Part shown: positions 8,428-18,255 of the stretch, piece after piece
Position numbering within the stretch: position 1 is the stretch's first letter
Layout of the letters: each line of letters opens with the position of its first letter
NCBI RefSeq assembly: GCF_030124325.1
Contig: NZ_JASKLR010000001.1
Span: forward strand, 522,200 to 586,199
Length of the DNA stretch: 64,000 nt
Direction: 5' to 3'
Source: Sinorhizobium sp. 8-89
GTDB lineage: Bacteria; Pseudomonadota; Alphaproteobacteria; Rhizobiales; Rhizobiaceae
Program-made: the position numbers and the translations under genes
Notes under the pieces: generated by a model
What the model was told of the DNA's origin: nothing
The model's database searches: none
The model's input: only the letters and a program-made list of their open reading frames with translations

Positions 8428-11385
8428 ATGCTGAAAGCAGATGAGCGGCGTCTGTCGGATATCGAGGTGGTTTCAATCCGTCCGACGAGCCAGGCGGATG
8501 CGAAGGCCGCTCTGTCCGTTTTGAAGGACGTGGCCAAAGGGCACGCTCGCATCGCGGATCTGCTGGCCTCGAGCACACCGACCAAGGACTTTGTCGTCTC
8601 GGCCCTCGCGCTCTCGCCATTTCTGAGGGATACGACAGGCAGCAATCCAGCAATCCTCGAGAATCTGCTCACCACGCCTTTGTGCGAGTTTCTCAAGCGC
8701 CGGATCGAGGCGGCCCGGTCCGCATGGCGGCCCAAGTTGGAAGCGGCCGCACTGCCCGACGCGGAGGTGATGTCCAGGCTGCGAAAGGCAAAAAGGGAAA
8801 TTGCCTTTGCCGTCGCCTTGGCGGATCTATCCCGGCTCTTCGACGGCCGGGAAACGACGCTTTGGCTGAGCGATTTCGCCGCTGCCGCGGTCGCGGCCGC
8901 GGTCGATCACCTGCTCCTTGGCGCGCATGAAGGCGGCAAGCTCAGGTTGAAGGATCCGTCGGCGCCGAGCATCGGTTCCGGGGTCGTCGCTCTCGGGATG
9001 GGCAAACTCGGTGCTTGCGAACTCAACTATTCCTCCGACATCGACCTCGTCATCTTCTACGATCCGCAGTCCGGCATCATCATCGACCGCGACGACGCGT
9101 CCGATGTTTTCGCGCGTCTGCTCAGGCGTCTGATCCGTATCCTGCAGGAACGGACCGGCGACGGTTATGTCTTTCGCACGGACCTGCGTCTGCGCCCCGA
9201 TCCGGGTTCGACTCCGCTTGCGATCCCGATCGAGGCAGCGATGCTCTATTACGAGAGCAGGGGACAGAACTGGGAGCGCGCCGCCTTCATCAAGGCGCGG
9301 CCGGTGGCTGGCGACCTGGAGGCTGGCGAGCGTTTCCTGAAGGAGCTGACGCCCTTCGTTTTCCGCAAGTACCTCGACTACGCGGCAATCGCCGACATTC
9401 ATTCGATCAAACGGCAGATCCACGCGCACAAGGGACATGGCGAAATCGCCGTGAAGGGACACAATATCAAGCTCGGTCGCGGCGGCATCCGCGAGATCGA
9501 GTTTTTCGTCCAGACGCAGCAACTGATCGCCGGCGGTCGCATGCCAGAGCTTAGGCTGCGCGCAACGGAGCCGATGTTGCGCGCGCTCGTGAAGGCAGGA
9601 TGGATCGATCAGTCGACCGCCGACGAGCTTATCGATGCCTACTGGTTCCTGCGCGACGTCGAGCACCGGATCCAGATGGTGCGCGATGAACAGACGCACG
9701 TCCTGCCGGAGGCGGAGGCAGAGCTTAAGCGGATCGCCTACATGCTCGGCTTCGAGGAGACCACCTCCTTTTCTGCGGAGCTTTCCCGCGTGCTGCGCAC
9801 GGTCGAGCGGCGCTATGCGCAGCTTTTCGAGCAGGAAGCAAAGCTCTCGACCGAGACCGGAAATCTGGTCTTCACCGGACAACGGGACGATCCCGACACG
9901 CTCGAGACCTTGAAGAAGCTTGGCTTTCAACGCCCGTCCGATATAGCCCGGACAATTCGCACCTGGCACTACGGGCGCTATCGAGCGACGCAGTCGGTTG
10001 AGGCGCGCGAGCGTCTGACCGAGCTGACGCCAGAACTGTTGCGGGTATTCGGCGAGAGCCGTCGCGCGGACGAAGCGCTGCTTCGCTTTGACCATTTCAT
10101 CTCGGGACTGCCCGCCGGCATCCAGCTCTTCTCGTTGCTTGGCAACAATCCGAGACTCCTGTCGCTGATCGTCAACATCATGTCATCGGCGCCGCGGCTG
10201 GCGGACATCATCGCCGCCAGACCCCATGTTTTCGACGGCATGCTGGACCCGGGCCTGCTCGCAGAACTGCCGACACGGGAATATCTGGCACCGAGGATCG
10301 CAAATTTCGTTGCCGGTGGCCGTCATTACGAGGACGTGTTGGACCGGCTGCGTATCATCGCTGCCGAACAGCGTTTTCTGATCGGCATTAGGCTTTTGAC
10401 CGGCGCCATTTCCGGCATCCAGGCGGGGCGCGCCTTCACCGATCTTGCTGACCTCATCATCGCTGCGGCGCTCGACGCGGTGCTGGAGGAAGTTCGCTCG
10501 GCGCATGGACGCTTTCCGGGCGGTCGAGTCGCTATCGTTGGCATGGGCAAGCTCGGCAGCCACGAACTGACGGCGGGCTCCGATGTCGATCTCATCTTGC
10601 TCTATGACTACGATGACGACGCGGCGCAGTCCGATGGCCCCAAGCCGTTAGACCCCGTGCGCTATTTCACCCGGGTCACGCAGCGGCTGATCGCGGCGCT
10701 CTCGGCGCCGACTGCCGAAGGTATTCTCTACGATGTCGACATGCGACTGCGACCGTCCGGCAACAAGGGGCCCGTCGCGACGCGCATCACCGCCTTTGCC
10801 AAATATCAGCGCGCGGAAGCGTGGACCTGGGAACATCTGGCGCTCACACGCGCGCGATGCATCTGCGGTGATGAAAGTCTGATCGGCGAGGCGGAAGCGA
10901 TTTTCCGAGAGGTCCTTTCTGAGAAGCGCAAAATCGAGAAGGTCCGCAAGGACGTCGAGGAGATGCGCGACCTGATCGACAAGGAGAAGCCGCCGAACGC
11001 CATCTGGGATTTCAAGCTCATCCCCGGCGGTCTGGTCGATATCGAGTTCATCGCGCAATATCTTGCCCTGATTGCTCCGGCAAAGGGAGTGACGCCGCCA
11101 CCGGCAGGAACGCATACCCTTGAGGCGTTGAAGAGCCTGGGCGCGTCCATGATGAATGCCAACGATCTGGACGTGGCCGTCGACGCGCTGACGCTTTTTA
11201 CCGAAGTCTCGCAGATCGTGCGCCTGTGCATCGACGGGGACTTCGATCCGAAAGATGCTCCCGCTGGCCTGGTCGATCTCGTTTGCGGGGCGGGGGACTA
11301 CCCGGATCTAAAGCATCTCGAGGCGGATATTCGAAGCCTCTCCAAGGCGGTCCGCGGGATCTTCCAAGCCATTGTTACCGAGTGA
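8428..11385 (+). CDS. glnE: bifunctional glutamine synthetase adenylyltransferase/removase
   Basis: GlnE adds AMP to, and removes it from, glutamine synthetase in response to PII and glutamine, and so sets ammonium assimilation. The protein of about 985 residues has two nucleotidyltransferase halves. The N-terminal deadenylase half has GMGKLGACELNYSSDIDL (about residues 190-207) and the C-terminal adenylyltransferase half has GMGKLGSHELTAGSDVDL (about 708-725), each followed by its GlnD-UR_UTase helical region. I prefer the ATG at 8428, eight bases after GGGAGGA, over the GTG at 8422, which is too close to that SD. It stands alone between the sensor kinase and a convergent kinase gene. Confidence 0.95.
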   Translation: MLKADERRLSDIEVVSIRPTSQADAKAALSVLKDVAKGHARIADLLASSTPTKDFVVSALALSPFLRDTTGSNPAILENLLTTPLCEFLKRRIEAARSAWRPKLEAAALPDAEVMSRLRKAKREIAFAVALADLSRLFDGRETTLWLSDFAAAAVAAAVDHLLLGAHEGGKLRLKDPSAPSIGSGVVALGMGKLGACELNYSSDIDLVIFYDPQSGIIIDRDDASDVFARLLRRLIRILQERTGDGYVFRTDLRLRPDPGSTPLAIPIEAAMLYYESRGQNWERAAFIKARPVAGDLEAGERFLKELTPFVFRKYLDYAAIADIHSIKRQIHAHKGHGEIAVKGHNIKLGRGGIREIEFFVQTQQLIAGGRMPELRLRATEPMLRALVKAGWIDQSTADELIDAYWFLRDVEHRIQMVRDEQTHVLPEAEAELKRIAYMLGFEETTSFSAELSRVLRTVERRYAQLFEQEAKLSTETGNLVFTGQRDDPDTLETLKKLGFQRPSDIARTIRTWHYGRYRATQSVEARERLTELTPELLRVFGESRRADEALLRFDHFISGLPAGIQLFSLLGNNPRLLSLIVNIMSSAPRLADIIAARPHVFDGMLDPGLLAELPTREYLAPRIANFVAGGRHYEDVLDRLRIIAAEQRFLIGIRLLTGAISGIQAGRAFTDLADLIIAAALDAVLEEVRSAHGRFPGGRVAIVGMGKLGSHELTAGSDVDLILLYDYDDDAAQSDGPKPLDPVRYFTRVTQRLIAALSAPTAEGILYDVDMRLRPSGNKGPVATRITAFAKYQRAEAWTWEHLALTRARCICGDESLIGEAEAIFREVLSEKRKIEKVRKDVEEMRDLIDKEKPPNAIWDFKLIPGGLVDIEFIAQYLALIAPAKGVTPPPAGTHTLEALKSLGASMMNANDLDVAVDALTLFTEVSQIVRLCIDGDFDPKDAPAGLVDLVCGAGDYPDLKHLEADIRSLSKAVRGIFQAIVTE

Positions 11386-11440
11386 CCTGCGAGGTCGGCG
11401 GTCGCGCGATTGAGGCCTGGGCAATTTCCCGGAGGGTTGC

Positions 11441-13783
11441 TTAGCCGCCGACGCGGTCGGGGATGCGGACGGATATGATCGTGCCGACATTTTCGGTGGA
11501 GTGGATCTTCATCGTGCCGCCGTGAAGGCGCGTCAGCGAGCGCGAAATTGCGAGACCGAGACCAGAACCGCCCTTGCTTTTGGCATATTGGCTCTGCACC
11601 TGCTCGAATGGCTGGCCGATCTTCTGCAGCGCGTCCTTCGGGATGCCTATACCCGAATCGGCGATCGTCAGGGTCACGGCCCCGGTGACCTTGCGCGCCC
11701 TGAGCGAGATGCGGCCTCCTTCATTGGTGAATTTGACCGCGTTCGACAGGAGGTTCAGCAGCACCTGCTTCATCGCGCGGCGATCGGCGACCATGGTGAG
11801 ACCCGAGGAAATCTGCTGGACGACGCGGATATTCTTCTGCTCGGCTGGAATGGTGGTGAAGCGGAGCGTCTCTTCGATCAGCGGCGCGAGGTCGATCTTC
11901 TCCCGCGTGATGCGCATGTGCCCGGCTTCGATCTTCGACATGTCGAGAATGTCGTTGATGACGTTGAGCAGATGTTTGCCGCTTTCATGGATATCGCGCG
12001 AATACTCGTGGTATTTCTCGGACCCGAGCGGACCGAACATCTGGTTCTGCAGGATCTCCGAAAACCCGAGGATAGCGTTCAGCGGCGTGCGCAGTTCGTG
12101 CGACATGTTCGCCAGAAACTCGGACTTGGCGCGGTTTGCGGCTTCTGCGCGCTCCTTCTCCGCCTGATAGTTGGAATTGGCGACGGACAGTTCGGCTTTC
12201 TGCTGCTCCAGCGTGATGCGTGATGCCGAAAGGTCGCCGATCGTCGCCATGAGCCGACGCTCGGATTCGCGCAGGCGCACCTGGTGGCGCTTGAGCAGCG
12301 TGATGTCGGTGCCGACCGAAACCAGACCGCCATCGCGGGTGCGGCGCTCGTTGATCTGGAGCCATCGCTCGTCGGCGAGTTGCACTTCGCTCGTCTGCGA
12401 ATGGTTGCTGCGATCCGGATCGGCGACCCGGCGCTCGACGACCGGCCGTGCCGCCGCGGCGTGCACAACTGTCCGCTCCGTGCCGGGCACGAGCACATGG
12501 TCCGGCAATTGATAGGCCTGCTGGTAGTGGGTGTTGCACATGACCAGGCGGTCGTGCTTGTCCCAGAGCACGAAAGCCTCCGACGTACACTCGATGGCGT
12601 CGGCGAGACGCTGGTCCGCTTCCGCATAGCGCTGCGCAAGCCGGTGTTGCTCGGTGACATCCATGGCGATGCCGATCAGGTGCGTACGGCCGGAGACTGT
12701 GCGAATGACTTGCGCGCGCGCGCGGAGCCATACGTAATGGCCGTCGGCATGGCGCATGCGGAATACCTGGTCGATCTGGCGTGCGTTGTCCCGGGCGATC
12801 GCTCGCGCCACGCTGTAAATGCCCCGGTCCTCCGGATGCATCAGCCGCGCGGCATCGCCGAAGGACAGCACACTGCTGTCCCCCGGCATCCCCAGCATTT
12901 CGTACATCGACCGCGACCAGAACAGGCGCCGGTTGGCGAGATCGAAATCCCACAGGCCGCAGCGACCGCGCGAGAGCGCCGTTTCGACACGCAGGTTCGA
13001 CTCCGCGAAAACAGCGTCAGCATCGCGCGCTCGCTTTGCCTGAATGTAGTAGGCATAGAGGACGACGAGCAGTATGGCCGATATGCCTGCAAACAGGGTG
13101 ACGTTGAGCGAGACGTCGTCGCGCCAGGCCGTTTCGAGCTGTGCAATCGGCCTCGCCGCCAGAATGACGCCGGCGGCGTCCGGGAGCTGCACCAAGGCGA
13201 CAAGATGATCGACGTCGCCGACCGGCGTCTTCACCACGCTTGATCCTTCCCCGTAATACTGCAGCGTCGCGAGGTCCGGAGCGATCGAGGCCAGCGTGCG
13301 CCCGATGAAGTGAACGCCGTCCGCCGTGCTTGCGAATATCCGGCCGTCCTTGCGAACCGTCAGCAGAAACATGCCACTGTCGAGAGTGCCTGCCGGAAGA
13401 TATTCGCCAAGCCGCTGTTCGGCTTCCCACCGCAGACCGCCGTCGAACACCGTCGCGCCGTCGGCTTGGAAGGCTGCAGCGGCCGCGGCCGCTGCGAGAC
13501 TGACGGCCTGGCGGGAACTGCCCTCCATACGGGCATGCTCGCCCATGATGCCCGACATGCGGGAAATGGCCACGATGACAAGGAAAGCAATGATCAGGAC
13601 GGGAATGGAGCGCTTGAGAATAGGTTCGGCGCTCGCGAGCCGCTGAGATGCGGGCTCGGCAAACAGCTTTGCCTGCTCGATGAACTCCCGCTCCAGGCTG
13701 GAAAGGCCCGGAAACTTGAGTCGCAACCGCCCGTCGGCTGCGCTTCCCCGTCGCGCGTCCGCCATCTTTCCCAATCTTGTCAT
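11441..13783 (-). CDS. pleC: PleC/DivJ-type membrane PAS histidine kinase
   Basis: This is a 780-residue membrane sensor kinase, probably of the PleC/PdhS group that controls DivK phosphorylation and cell division asymmetry in alphaproteobacteria. It has a helix at about residues 59-75, a periplasmic sensor region, a second helix near 225-245, two PAS domains (about 265-375 and 385-500), a short coiled coil, a HisKA site in NMSHELRTPLNAILGFSEIL, and a HATPase domain with DSGIGIP and GSGLGLAIS. There is no receiver domain, so it is not a hybrid kinase. The PleC name rests on remembered S. meliloti gene order next to glnE and on the group-typical H box, so the symbol is tentative. The start could be the ATG at 13783 or the one 18 bases in. 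Upstream DNA has a dense GANTC cluster. Confidence 0.8.
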   Translation of the reverse strand: MTRLGKMADARRGSAADGRLRLKFPGLSSLEREFIEQAKLFAEPASQRLASAEPILKRSIPVLIIAFLVIVAISRMSGIMGEHARMEGSSRQAVSLAAAAAAAAFQADGATVFDGGLRWEAEQRLGEYLPAGTLDSGMFLLTVRKDGRIFASTADGVHFIGRTLASIAPDLATLQYYGEGSSVVKTPVGDVDHLVALVQLPDAAGVILAARPIAQLETAWRDDVSLNVTLFAGISAILLVVLYAYYIQAKRARDADAVFAESNLRVETALSRGRCGLWDFDLANRRLFWSRSMYEMLGMPGDSSVLSFGDAARLMHPEDRGIYSVARAIARDNARQIDQVFRMRHADGHYVWLRARAQVIRTVSGRTHLIGIAMDVTEQHRLAQRYAEADQRLADAIECTSEAFVLWDKHDRLVMCNTHYQQAYQLPDHVLVPGTERTVVHAAAARPVVERRVADPDRSNHSQTSEVQLADERWLQINERRTRDGGLVSVGTDITLLKRHQVRLRESERRLMATIGDLSASRITLEQQKAELSVANSNYQAEKERAEAANRAKSEFLANMSHELRTPLNAILGFSEILQNQMFGPLGSEKYHEYSRDIHESGKHLLNVINDILDMSKIEAGHMRITREKIDLAPLIEETLRFTTIPAEQKNIRVVQQISSGLTMVADRRAMKQVLLNLLSNAVKFTNEGGRISLRARKVTGAVTLTIADSGIGIPKDALQKIGQPFEQVQSQYAKSKGGSGLGLAISRSLTRLHGGTMKIHSTENVGTIISVRIPDRVGG

Positions 13784-13889
13784 CCTCGAAAGCGCCTCGC
13801 ATTCGCAATGAATGTGCCGAAGACGCCTGATCGTCTAAATCTGAGACATGAGCCGCTCCAACATTCGGCTGGAGAATGGTTGTCTCAGT

Positions 13890-13941
13890 GATTCGGTGCG
13901 CCGCTCGCCCGAATCTGACTCAATGAATCACAGGGCGATTC
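13890..13941. promoter_or_regulatory. cluster of five GANTC methylation sites
   Basis: Sites are GATTC at 13890, GAATC at 13911, GACTC at 13917, GAATC at 13925 and GATTC at 13937. CcrM methylates GANTC in Rhizobiales, and hemimethylation can time transcription after replication. The cluster lies 107-158 bases upstream of the PleC-like start. Confidence 0.6.
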
Positions 13942-14031
13942 GCCTTGTCCAGAGGGGACGGTAAAGATTTCTTAACCAATTCTCATCGTTGGGAAATCAT
14001 AGGCCGGATGGCGCCTTCATGTGTCCTTAAA

Positions 14032-14122
14032 TCGGAGCCGGTTTAAGGACAAAAACATGCAGCAATTCAAAGTGCTACATCGACCTTTTGTGCGTCTGAG
14101 AAGACGCGCGGCGCCGTAGGTG
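14032..14122 (+). repeat. intergenic palindromic repeat, family 1 (copy B)
   Basis: This is the best preserved copy. TCCTTAAATCGGAGCCGG followed by TTTAAGGA forms one palindrome. Next come ACATGCAGCAATTCAAAG and TGCTAC, then a hairpin GTGCGTCTGAGAAGACGCGC and GGCGCCGTAG. The same order of parts is seen in the copies near 19940, 37509 and, inverted, 54195. Confidence 0.7.
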
Positions 14123-14228
14123 CGACGGCCCCTCCAAGCGAGATGCGCTTCAATTATTGGAATCGTTCACTGCGGCCTTGGCGTGATTCGAGCCGAAGCC
14201 GCAGCGATTCGCGATGGCGGGAGGCCTG

Positions 14229-16877
14229 TCAGGCCTTCAGCATGCGGTCGACGATATCGCTAACGTCCGCGGAAAGGTTTGATGCGCCGGCGATCTCGTT
14301 CAGCGCGTTGCGGGCATGATCGGCCCGGACATTTTCCAGCGAGCGCCATGAACGCATCGAGGTCAGAATGCGCGCCGCGAGCTGCGGATTGCGCGGATCG
14401 ATGTCGAGAATTTGCCGGGCGAGGAAGCGATAGCCTTCACCGTCGGCCCGATTGAACCCCGTGGGGTTGGAGAAGGCGAAGGTTCCGACGAGCGAGCGCA
14501 CACGGTTCGGATTATTTCCGTTGAAAAGCGGGTCGGACATCAGCGTCTTGACGCGATCGAGGGTCTCGGGGCCGGGAATCGTCGCCTGGATTGCGAACCA
14601 TTTGTCGATGACGAGGGCGTTGTCCGCAAAGCGTTGCTTGAAGCTGGTGAGTGCTTCGGTCGTTTCCTTCGTGTCCGGGAAGCGATGCGCAAGCAACGTC
14701 AGCGCGACGCTGAGGTCGGTCATGTTGTTGGCGCCACGGAACGCCTCCGCCGCCTTCTCCGGTCCCTTGTCACCATAGACGAGGAAGGTAAGGGCGCTGT
14801 TGCGCAGCGCCCGCCGACCGGCACTGGTGGCATCCGGGCTGAATGGGCCGGGCGACGCCATTTCGTCCGTCAGTCGGATAAACGTATCCCGCCCGGCTGC
14901 GGCGACACTGGCGAGGATCTGCTGACGGCCGGCGTGAATGGCATCCGGATCGTTGTTGCTGCCGATTTCCCGGGCGATATCGGATTCGCTCGGCAGCGCG
15001 AGCGCCTGCGAGCGGAACGCCGGTTCCAGCCGATCATCCGCGGCCGCGGCAATCAGACCATCCAGGAGAGCGCCGTCGCAGGTGACCGGTTGACCGCTGC
15101 GTGCCTGCGCCGTTGCCGCAACCAGATTGTCGAGCGCGATGGCATTCAGTGCCTGCCAGCGGGCGAAAAGGTCGATCTCGTGGCGCGCGATCAGCGCGCG
15201 GTCCTCTGCGCTTTGTTCCATGTGGAGGTTGATCGGCGCCGAAAAACCGCGGTTCAAGGACGGGACGGGGCGGGAAGGAATGCCGGAGAAGACAACTGTC
15301 TGCCTGCGTTCGGTCAGGTGGACGACATCGTCCGTGATGTCGGCGCCGGAAACCTTTGCAGCTTTCGCTTCGTTGCCATCCTCCAGCAAGAGCCCGAGCC
15401 GCAGCGGAATATGCATCGGCTCCTTGGTGCTCTGCCCCGGAGTGGGAGGCACGGTCTGCTCCAGCGAAAGCGAAAAGGTCTGCTTTTCCGCATCGTAGGA
15501 ACCCGAAGCGGTGACCAGCGGTGTCCCCGCCTGATGATACCAGAGCGAGAATTGCGTGAGGTCGCGTCCACTGGCGTCCTCGAAGCAGGCGATGAAATCC
15601 TCGATCGTCACCGCTTGGCCGTCATGGCGGTCGAAGTAGACGTCCATCCCCTTCTTGAACAGATCGCGCCCGAGGATGGTGGCGATCATCCGCGTCACCT
15701 CGGAGCCCTTCTCATAGACGGTCGTGGTATAGAAGTTGTTGATTTCACGATACGTCGTCGGGCGTACCGGATGGGCGAGCGGACCGGCATCCTCGGGGAA
15801 TTGCTCCGACTTCAGGTGGCGCACCTCGGCGATGCGCTTGACGGCGCGGGAACGCATGTCCGCGGAAAATTCGTGGTCACGGTAGACGGTCAGACCTTCC
15901 TTGAGGCAGAGCTGGAACCAGTCGCGGCAGGTGATGCGGTTGCCCGTCCAGTTATGGAAATACTCGTGCGCGATGATCGCTTCGATGTTGGCGTAGTCCG
16001 CGTCCGTTGCTGTCTCCGGGTCCGCGAGTACGTACTTGTCGTTGAAGACGTTGAGTCCCTTGTTCTCCATGGCGCCCATGTTGAAGTCGGAGACCGCGAC
16101 GATCATGAAGATGTCGAGATCGTATTCGCGGCCGAAAACCTCCTCATCCCACTTCATCGAGCGCTTGAGCGCGTCCATGGCGTAGGAAGCGCGGGCTTCC
16201 TTGCCATGCTCGACATAGATCCTGAGCGCGACAGTGCGGCCCGAGACGGTCGTGAACGTGTCTTCCACGACACCGAGGTCGCCGGCGACCAGCGCGAAAA
16301 GATAGCTCGGCTTCGGGTGTGGATCGTACCAGGCAGCAAAATGACGACCGTCGCCTATTTCCGCGCCGCCGAGATAGTTGCCGTTCGACAGCAGAAGCGG
16401 TGATGTTGCCTTGTCGGCGATGATGTTGACCGTATAAACGGCAAGCACATCCGGGCGGTCCGGGAAGTAAGTGATGCGGCGGAACCCCTCCGCCTCGCAC
16501 TGGGTGCAATAGACGTTGTTGGTGCGGTAGAGGCCCATCAGCTTGGTGTTGGTCTCAGGCGAGAGCAAAGTCGTTACCGTGATCTCGAAGGGGGCCGTTT
16601 CCGGGAGACCGCGGATCGTCAGCGTATCGTCGGTGGCCTCGTAGAGCGCTGGCGGTATGTCCACCTGGTCGAGCAGCAGGCCGGTCATGCGCAGTTCGTC
16701 GCCGTCCAGGACCAGAGGCGCCGCCGGGCTTACCCCTTCGCGCCGGTGGAAAATGAGGCGCGCTTCGACCTTCGTTTCCTTGGGGTCGAGCTCGAAAGTC
16801 AGGTCCACTCTCTCAAGGACGAACTCGGTCGGCCGGTAGTCTTCCAGACGAATGGTCTGGCCAGTATTTGTCCGCAT
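14229..16877 (-). CDS. pepN: aminopeptidase N (M1 metallopeptidase)
   Basis: This is a cytosolic zinc aminopeptidase that trims N-terminal residues during peptide turnover. The 882-residue protein has the substrate motif GAMENKG, the zinc motif HEYFHNWTGNR with the third ligand in LKEGLT, a downstream catalytic Tyr in TTVYEKGSEV, and the alpha-helical C-terminal domain of proteobacterial PepN (DUF3458 region). Length is close to E. coli PepN. The frame stays open 40 codons upstream to 16997, but I place the start at 16877, where the product begins MRTNTGQTIRLEDY as homologues do. Confidence 0.95.
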   Translation of the reverse strand: MRTNTGQTIRLEDYRPTEFVLERVDLTFELDPKETKVEARLIFHRREGVSPAAPLVLDGDELRMTGLLLDQVDIPPALYEATDDTLTIRGLPETAPFEITVTTLLSPETNTKLMGLYRTNNVYCTQCEAEGFRRITYFPDRPDVLAVYTVNIIADKATSPLLLSNGNYLGGAEIGDGRHFAAWYDPHPKPSYLFALVAGDLGVVEDTFTTVSGRTVALRIYVEHGKEARASYAMDALKRSMKWDEEVFGREYDLDIFMIVAVSDFNMGAMENKGLNVFNDKYVLADPETATDADYANIEAIIAHEYFHNWTGNRITCRDWFQLCLKEGLTVYRDHEFSADMRSRAVKRIAEVRHLKSEQFPEDAGPLAHPVRPTTYREINNFYTTTVYEKGSEVTRMIATILGRDLFKKGMDVYFDRHDGQAVTIEDFIACFEDASGRDLTQFSLWYHQAGTPLVTASGSYDAEKQTFSLSLEQTVPPTPGQSTKEPMHIPLRLGLLLEDGNEAKAAKVSGADITDDVVHLTERRQTVVFSGIPSRPVPSLNRGFSAPINLHMEQSAEDRALIARHEIDLFARWQALNAIALDNLVAATAQARSGQPVTCDGALLDGLIAAAADDRLEPAFRSQALALPSESDIAREIGSNNDPDAIHAGRQQILASVAAAGRDTFIRLTDEMASPGPFSPDATSAGRRALRNSALTFLVYGDKGPEKAAEAFRGANNMTDLSVALTLLAHRFPDTKETTEALTSFKQRFADNALVIDKWFAIQATIPGPETLDRVKTLMSDPLFNGNNPNRVRSLVGTFAFSNPTGFNRADGEGYRFLARQILDIDPRNPQLAARILTSMRSWRSLENVRADHARNALNEIAGASNLSADVSDIVDRMLKA

Positions 16878-17298
16878 GATCAGTCTCGCTTGCGCCTTCC
16901 TTGTACATTCGATTTGTAGAGGGCGCCTGTGATGGTGAAAAGCCCAAGGGGCGAAAAGCAAAGCCTTGCCACATGATTGTGATGCCGGTGGCCGCACTCC
17001 GGCGGAAAAGACCTTGCTTCCGGTATTCTTCCCGCTCCCCTATCGATCAGTGATTTACAGAAGCGTCACTAACAAGAACTAAATCGGCAAGGATTTTTTC
17101 GCGCTTGCTAAAAATCTCGGCATGCTGCGGATTCGATAGCGAATGCATCAAGAAAAAATGCTTTCCATCAAGAAATTTGATCCTTATTCCGATACGGCGC
17201 CGCTAGAGTAAGCGCGACCTTCCTGCGGCTTTTCCGCCGCGTCTTTCTCGGCTGACATCCTTCCTGCATTGGCCGGCAGCGTTTGAAAAGTGCGTTCG
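16878..17298. other. divergent pepN/EamA-transporter intergenic region
   Basis: This 421-base gap must carry the promoters of both divergent genes. The central part, about 17060-17200, is AT-rich with runs such as AAGGATTTTTT and AAGAAAAAATG. I see no repeat copy, RNA gene or clear operator in it. Confidence 0.5.
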
Positions 17299-18237
17299 AT
17301 GGATGCGGACATCCTAAGCCCGATGAAGGGAATCCTGCTCAAGGTTCTTTCGGTCGTCATCTTCGTTTGTATGTCCACTTGCATCAAGGCTGCGGGCAGC
17401 GACATCGCCACCGGCCAAATCACCTTCTACCGTTCCGCCTTTGCGATGGTGCCCATCCTGGGCTTCTTGGCGCTTCGCGGCCAGTTGCGCGATGCGTTCA
17501 GAACCAAGGACATCACCGGACATTTAGCGCGCGGCTTCGTCGGCATTCTCTCGATGAGTTGCGGGTTCTACGGGCTCGTTCATCTGCCGCTGCCGGAGGC
17601 GATTGCGATCGGCTACGCCATGCCGCTGCTCGCTGTGATCTTCGCAGCCGTCTTTCTCCGGGAGACCGTGCGGCTTTACCGGTGGTCCGCGGTCGTGATC
17701 GGGCTCATGGGCGTGCTGATCATCACCTGGCCGCGGCTGACGCTGCTGCGCAATGGAGAATTCGGCTCATCCGAGGCGCTTGGTGCGGTCGGCGTATTAC
17801 TTTCTGCGACGCTTGGGGCGATCGCGATGGTGCTCGTGCGCAAACTGGTAAAGACCGAGCGAACGCACACGATCGTGCTTTATTTCTCCCTCTCGGCCTC
17901 GGTGTTTTCGCTTGCGACGTTGCCCTTCGGCTGGGCAGCAATGTCCTGGGCGTCTTTCCTGCTGCTGATGGTCGCTGGCTTCTGCGGAGGCGTCGCGCAG
18001 ATCCTGCTGACGCAGAGCTACCGTCATGCCGACATGTCGACGATCGCCCCGTTCGAGTACACATCGATCGTGCTGGGCATTGCCATCGGCTATTTTTTCT
18101 TCGGCGATATACCGACGGAAACCATGTTGGCGGGCACGGCGATCGTTGTCAGCGCGGGCATCTTCATCATCTTTCGCGAGCACCAGTTGGGATTGGAGCG
18201 CAGAGGCGCCCGCAAGCATGTGACGCCGCAAGGCTGA
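17299..18237 (+). CDS. EamA/DMT-family transporter
   Basis: This is an inner-membrane drug/metabolite superfamily transporter, probably an exporter of a small metabolite. The roughly 312-residue protein has ten hydrophobic segments in two EamA repeats (about residues 10-135 and 150-285), with the typical LPLPEAIAIGYAMPLLAVIF end of the first repeat. I use the ATG at 17299; a GTG at 17290 and an ATG at 17323 (MKGILLK) are also possible, and none has a strong SD. It converges on the MFS gene with only 18 bases between the stops. The substrate cannot be inferred. Confidence 0.85.
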   Translation: MDADILSPMKGILLKVLSVVIFVCMSTCIKAAGSDIATGQITFYRSAFAMVPILGFLALRGQLRDAFRTKDITGHLARGFVGILSMSCGFYGLVHLPLPEAIAIGYAMPLLAVIFAAVFLRETVRLYRWSAVVIGLMGVLIITWPRLTLLRNGEFGSSEALGAVGVLLSATLGAIAMVLVRKLVKTERTHTIVLYFSLSASVFSLATLPFGWAAMSWASFLLLMVAGFCGGVAQILLTQSYRHADMSTIAPFEYTSIVLGIAIGYFFFGDIPTETMLAGTAIVVSAGIFIIFREHQLGLERRGARKHVTPQG

Positions 18238-18255
18238 CGATCGCTCGCCAGACCC

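Larger units (their letters stand above)
13784..14228. other. 445-base region upstream of the PleC-like gene
   Basis: There is no convincing gene between the kinase start and the pepN stop. The region holds five GANTC sites within 13890-13941, three more at 14160, 14185 and 14206, a TTAACCAA at 13972-13979 that resembles a CtrA half-site, and a repeat family 1 copy at about 14032-14122. The kinase promoter must lie here because pepN is read towards it. Confidence 0.6.

Noticed and set aside
12284..13243. 319-residue frame antisense to the PleC-like kinase
   Set aside because: No domain or SD, and the kinase frame on the other strand has all its motifs in order.
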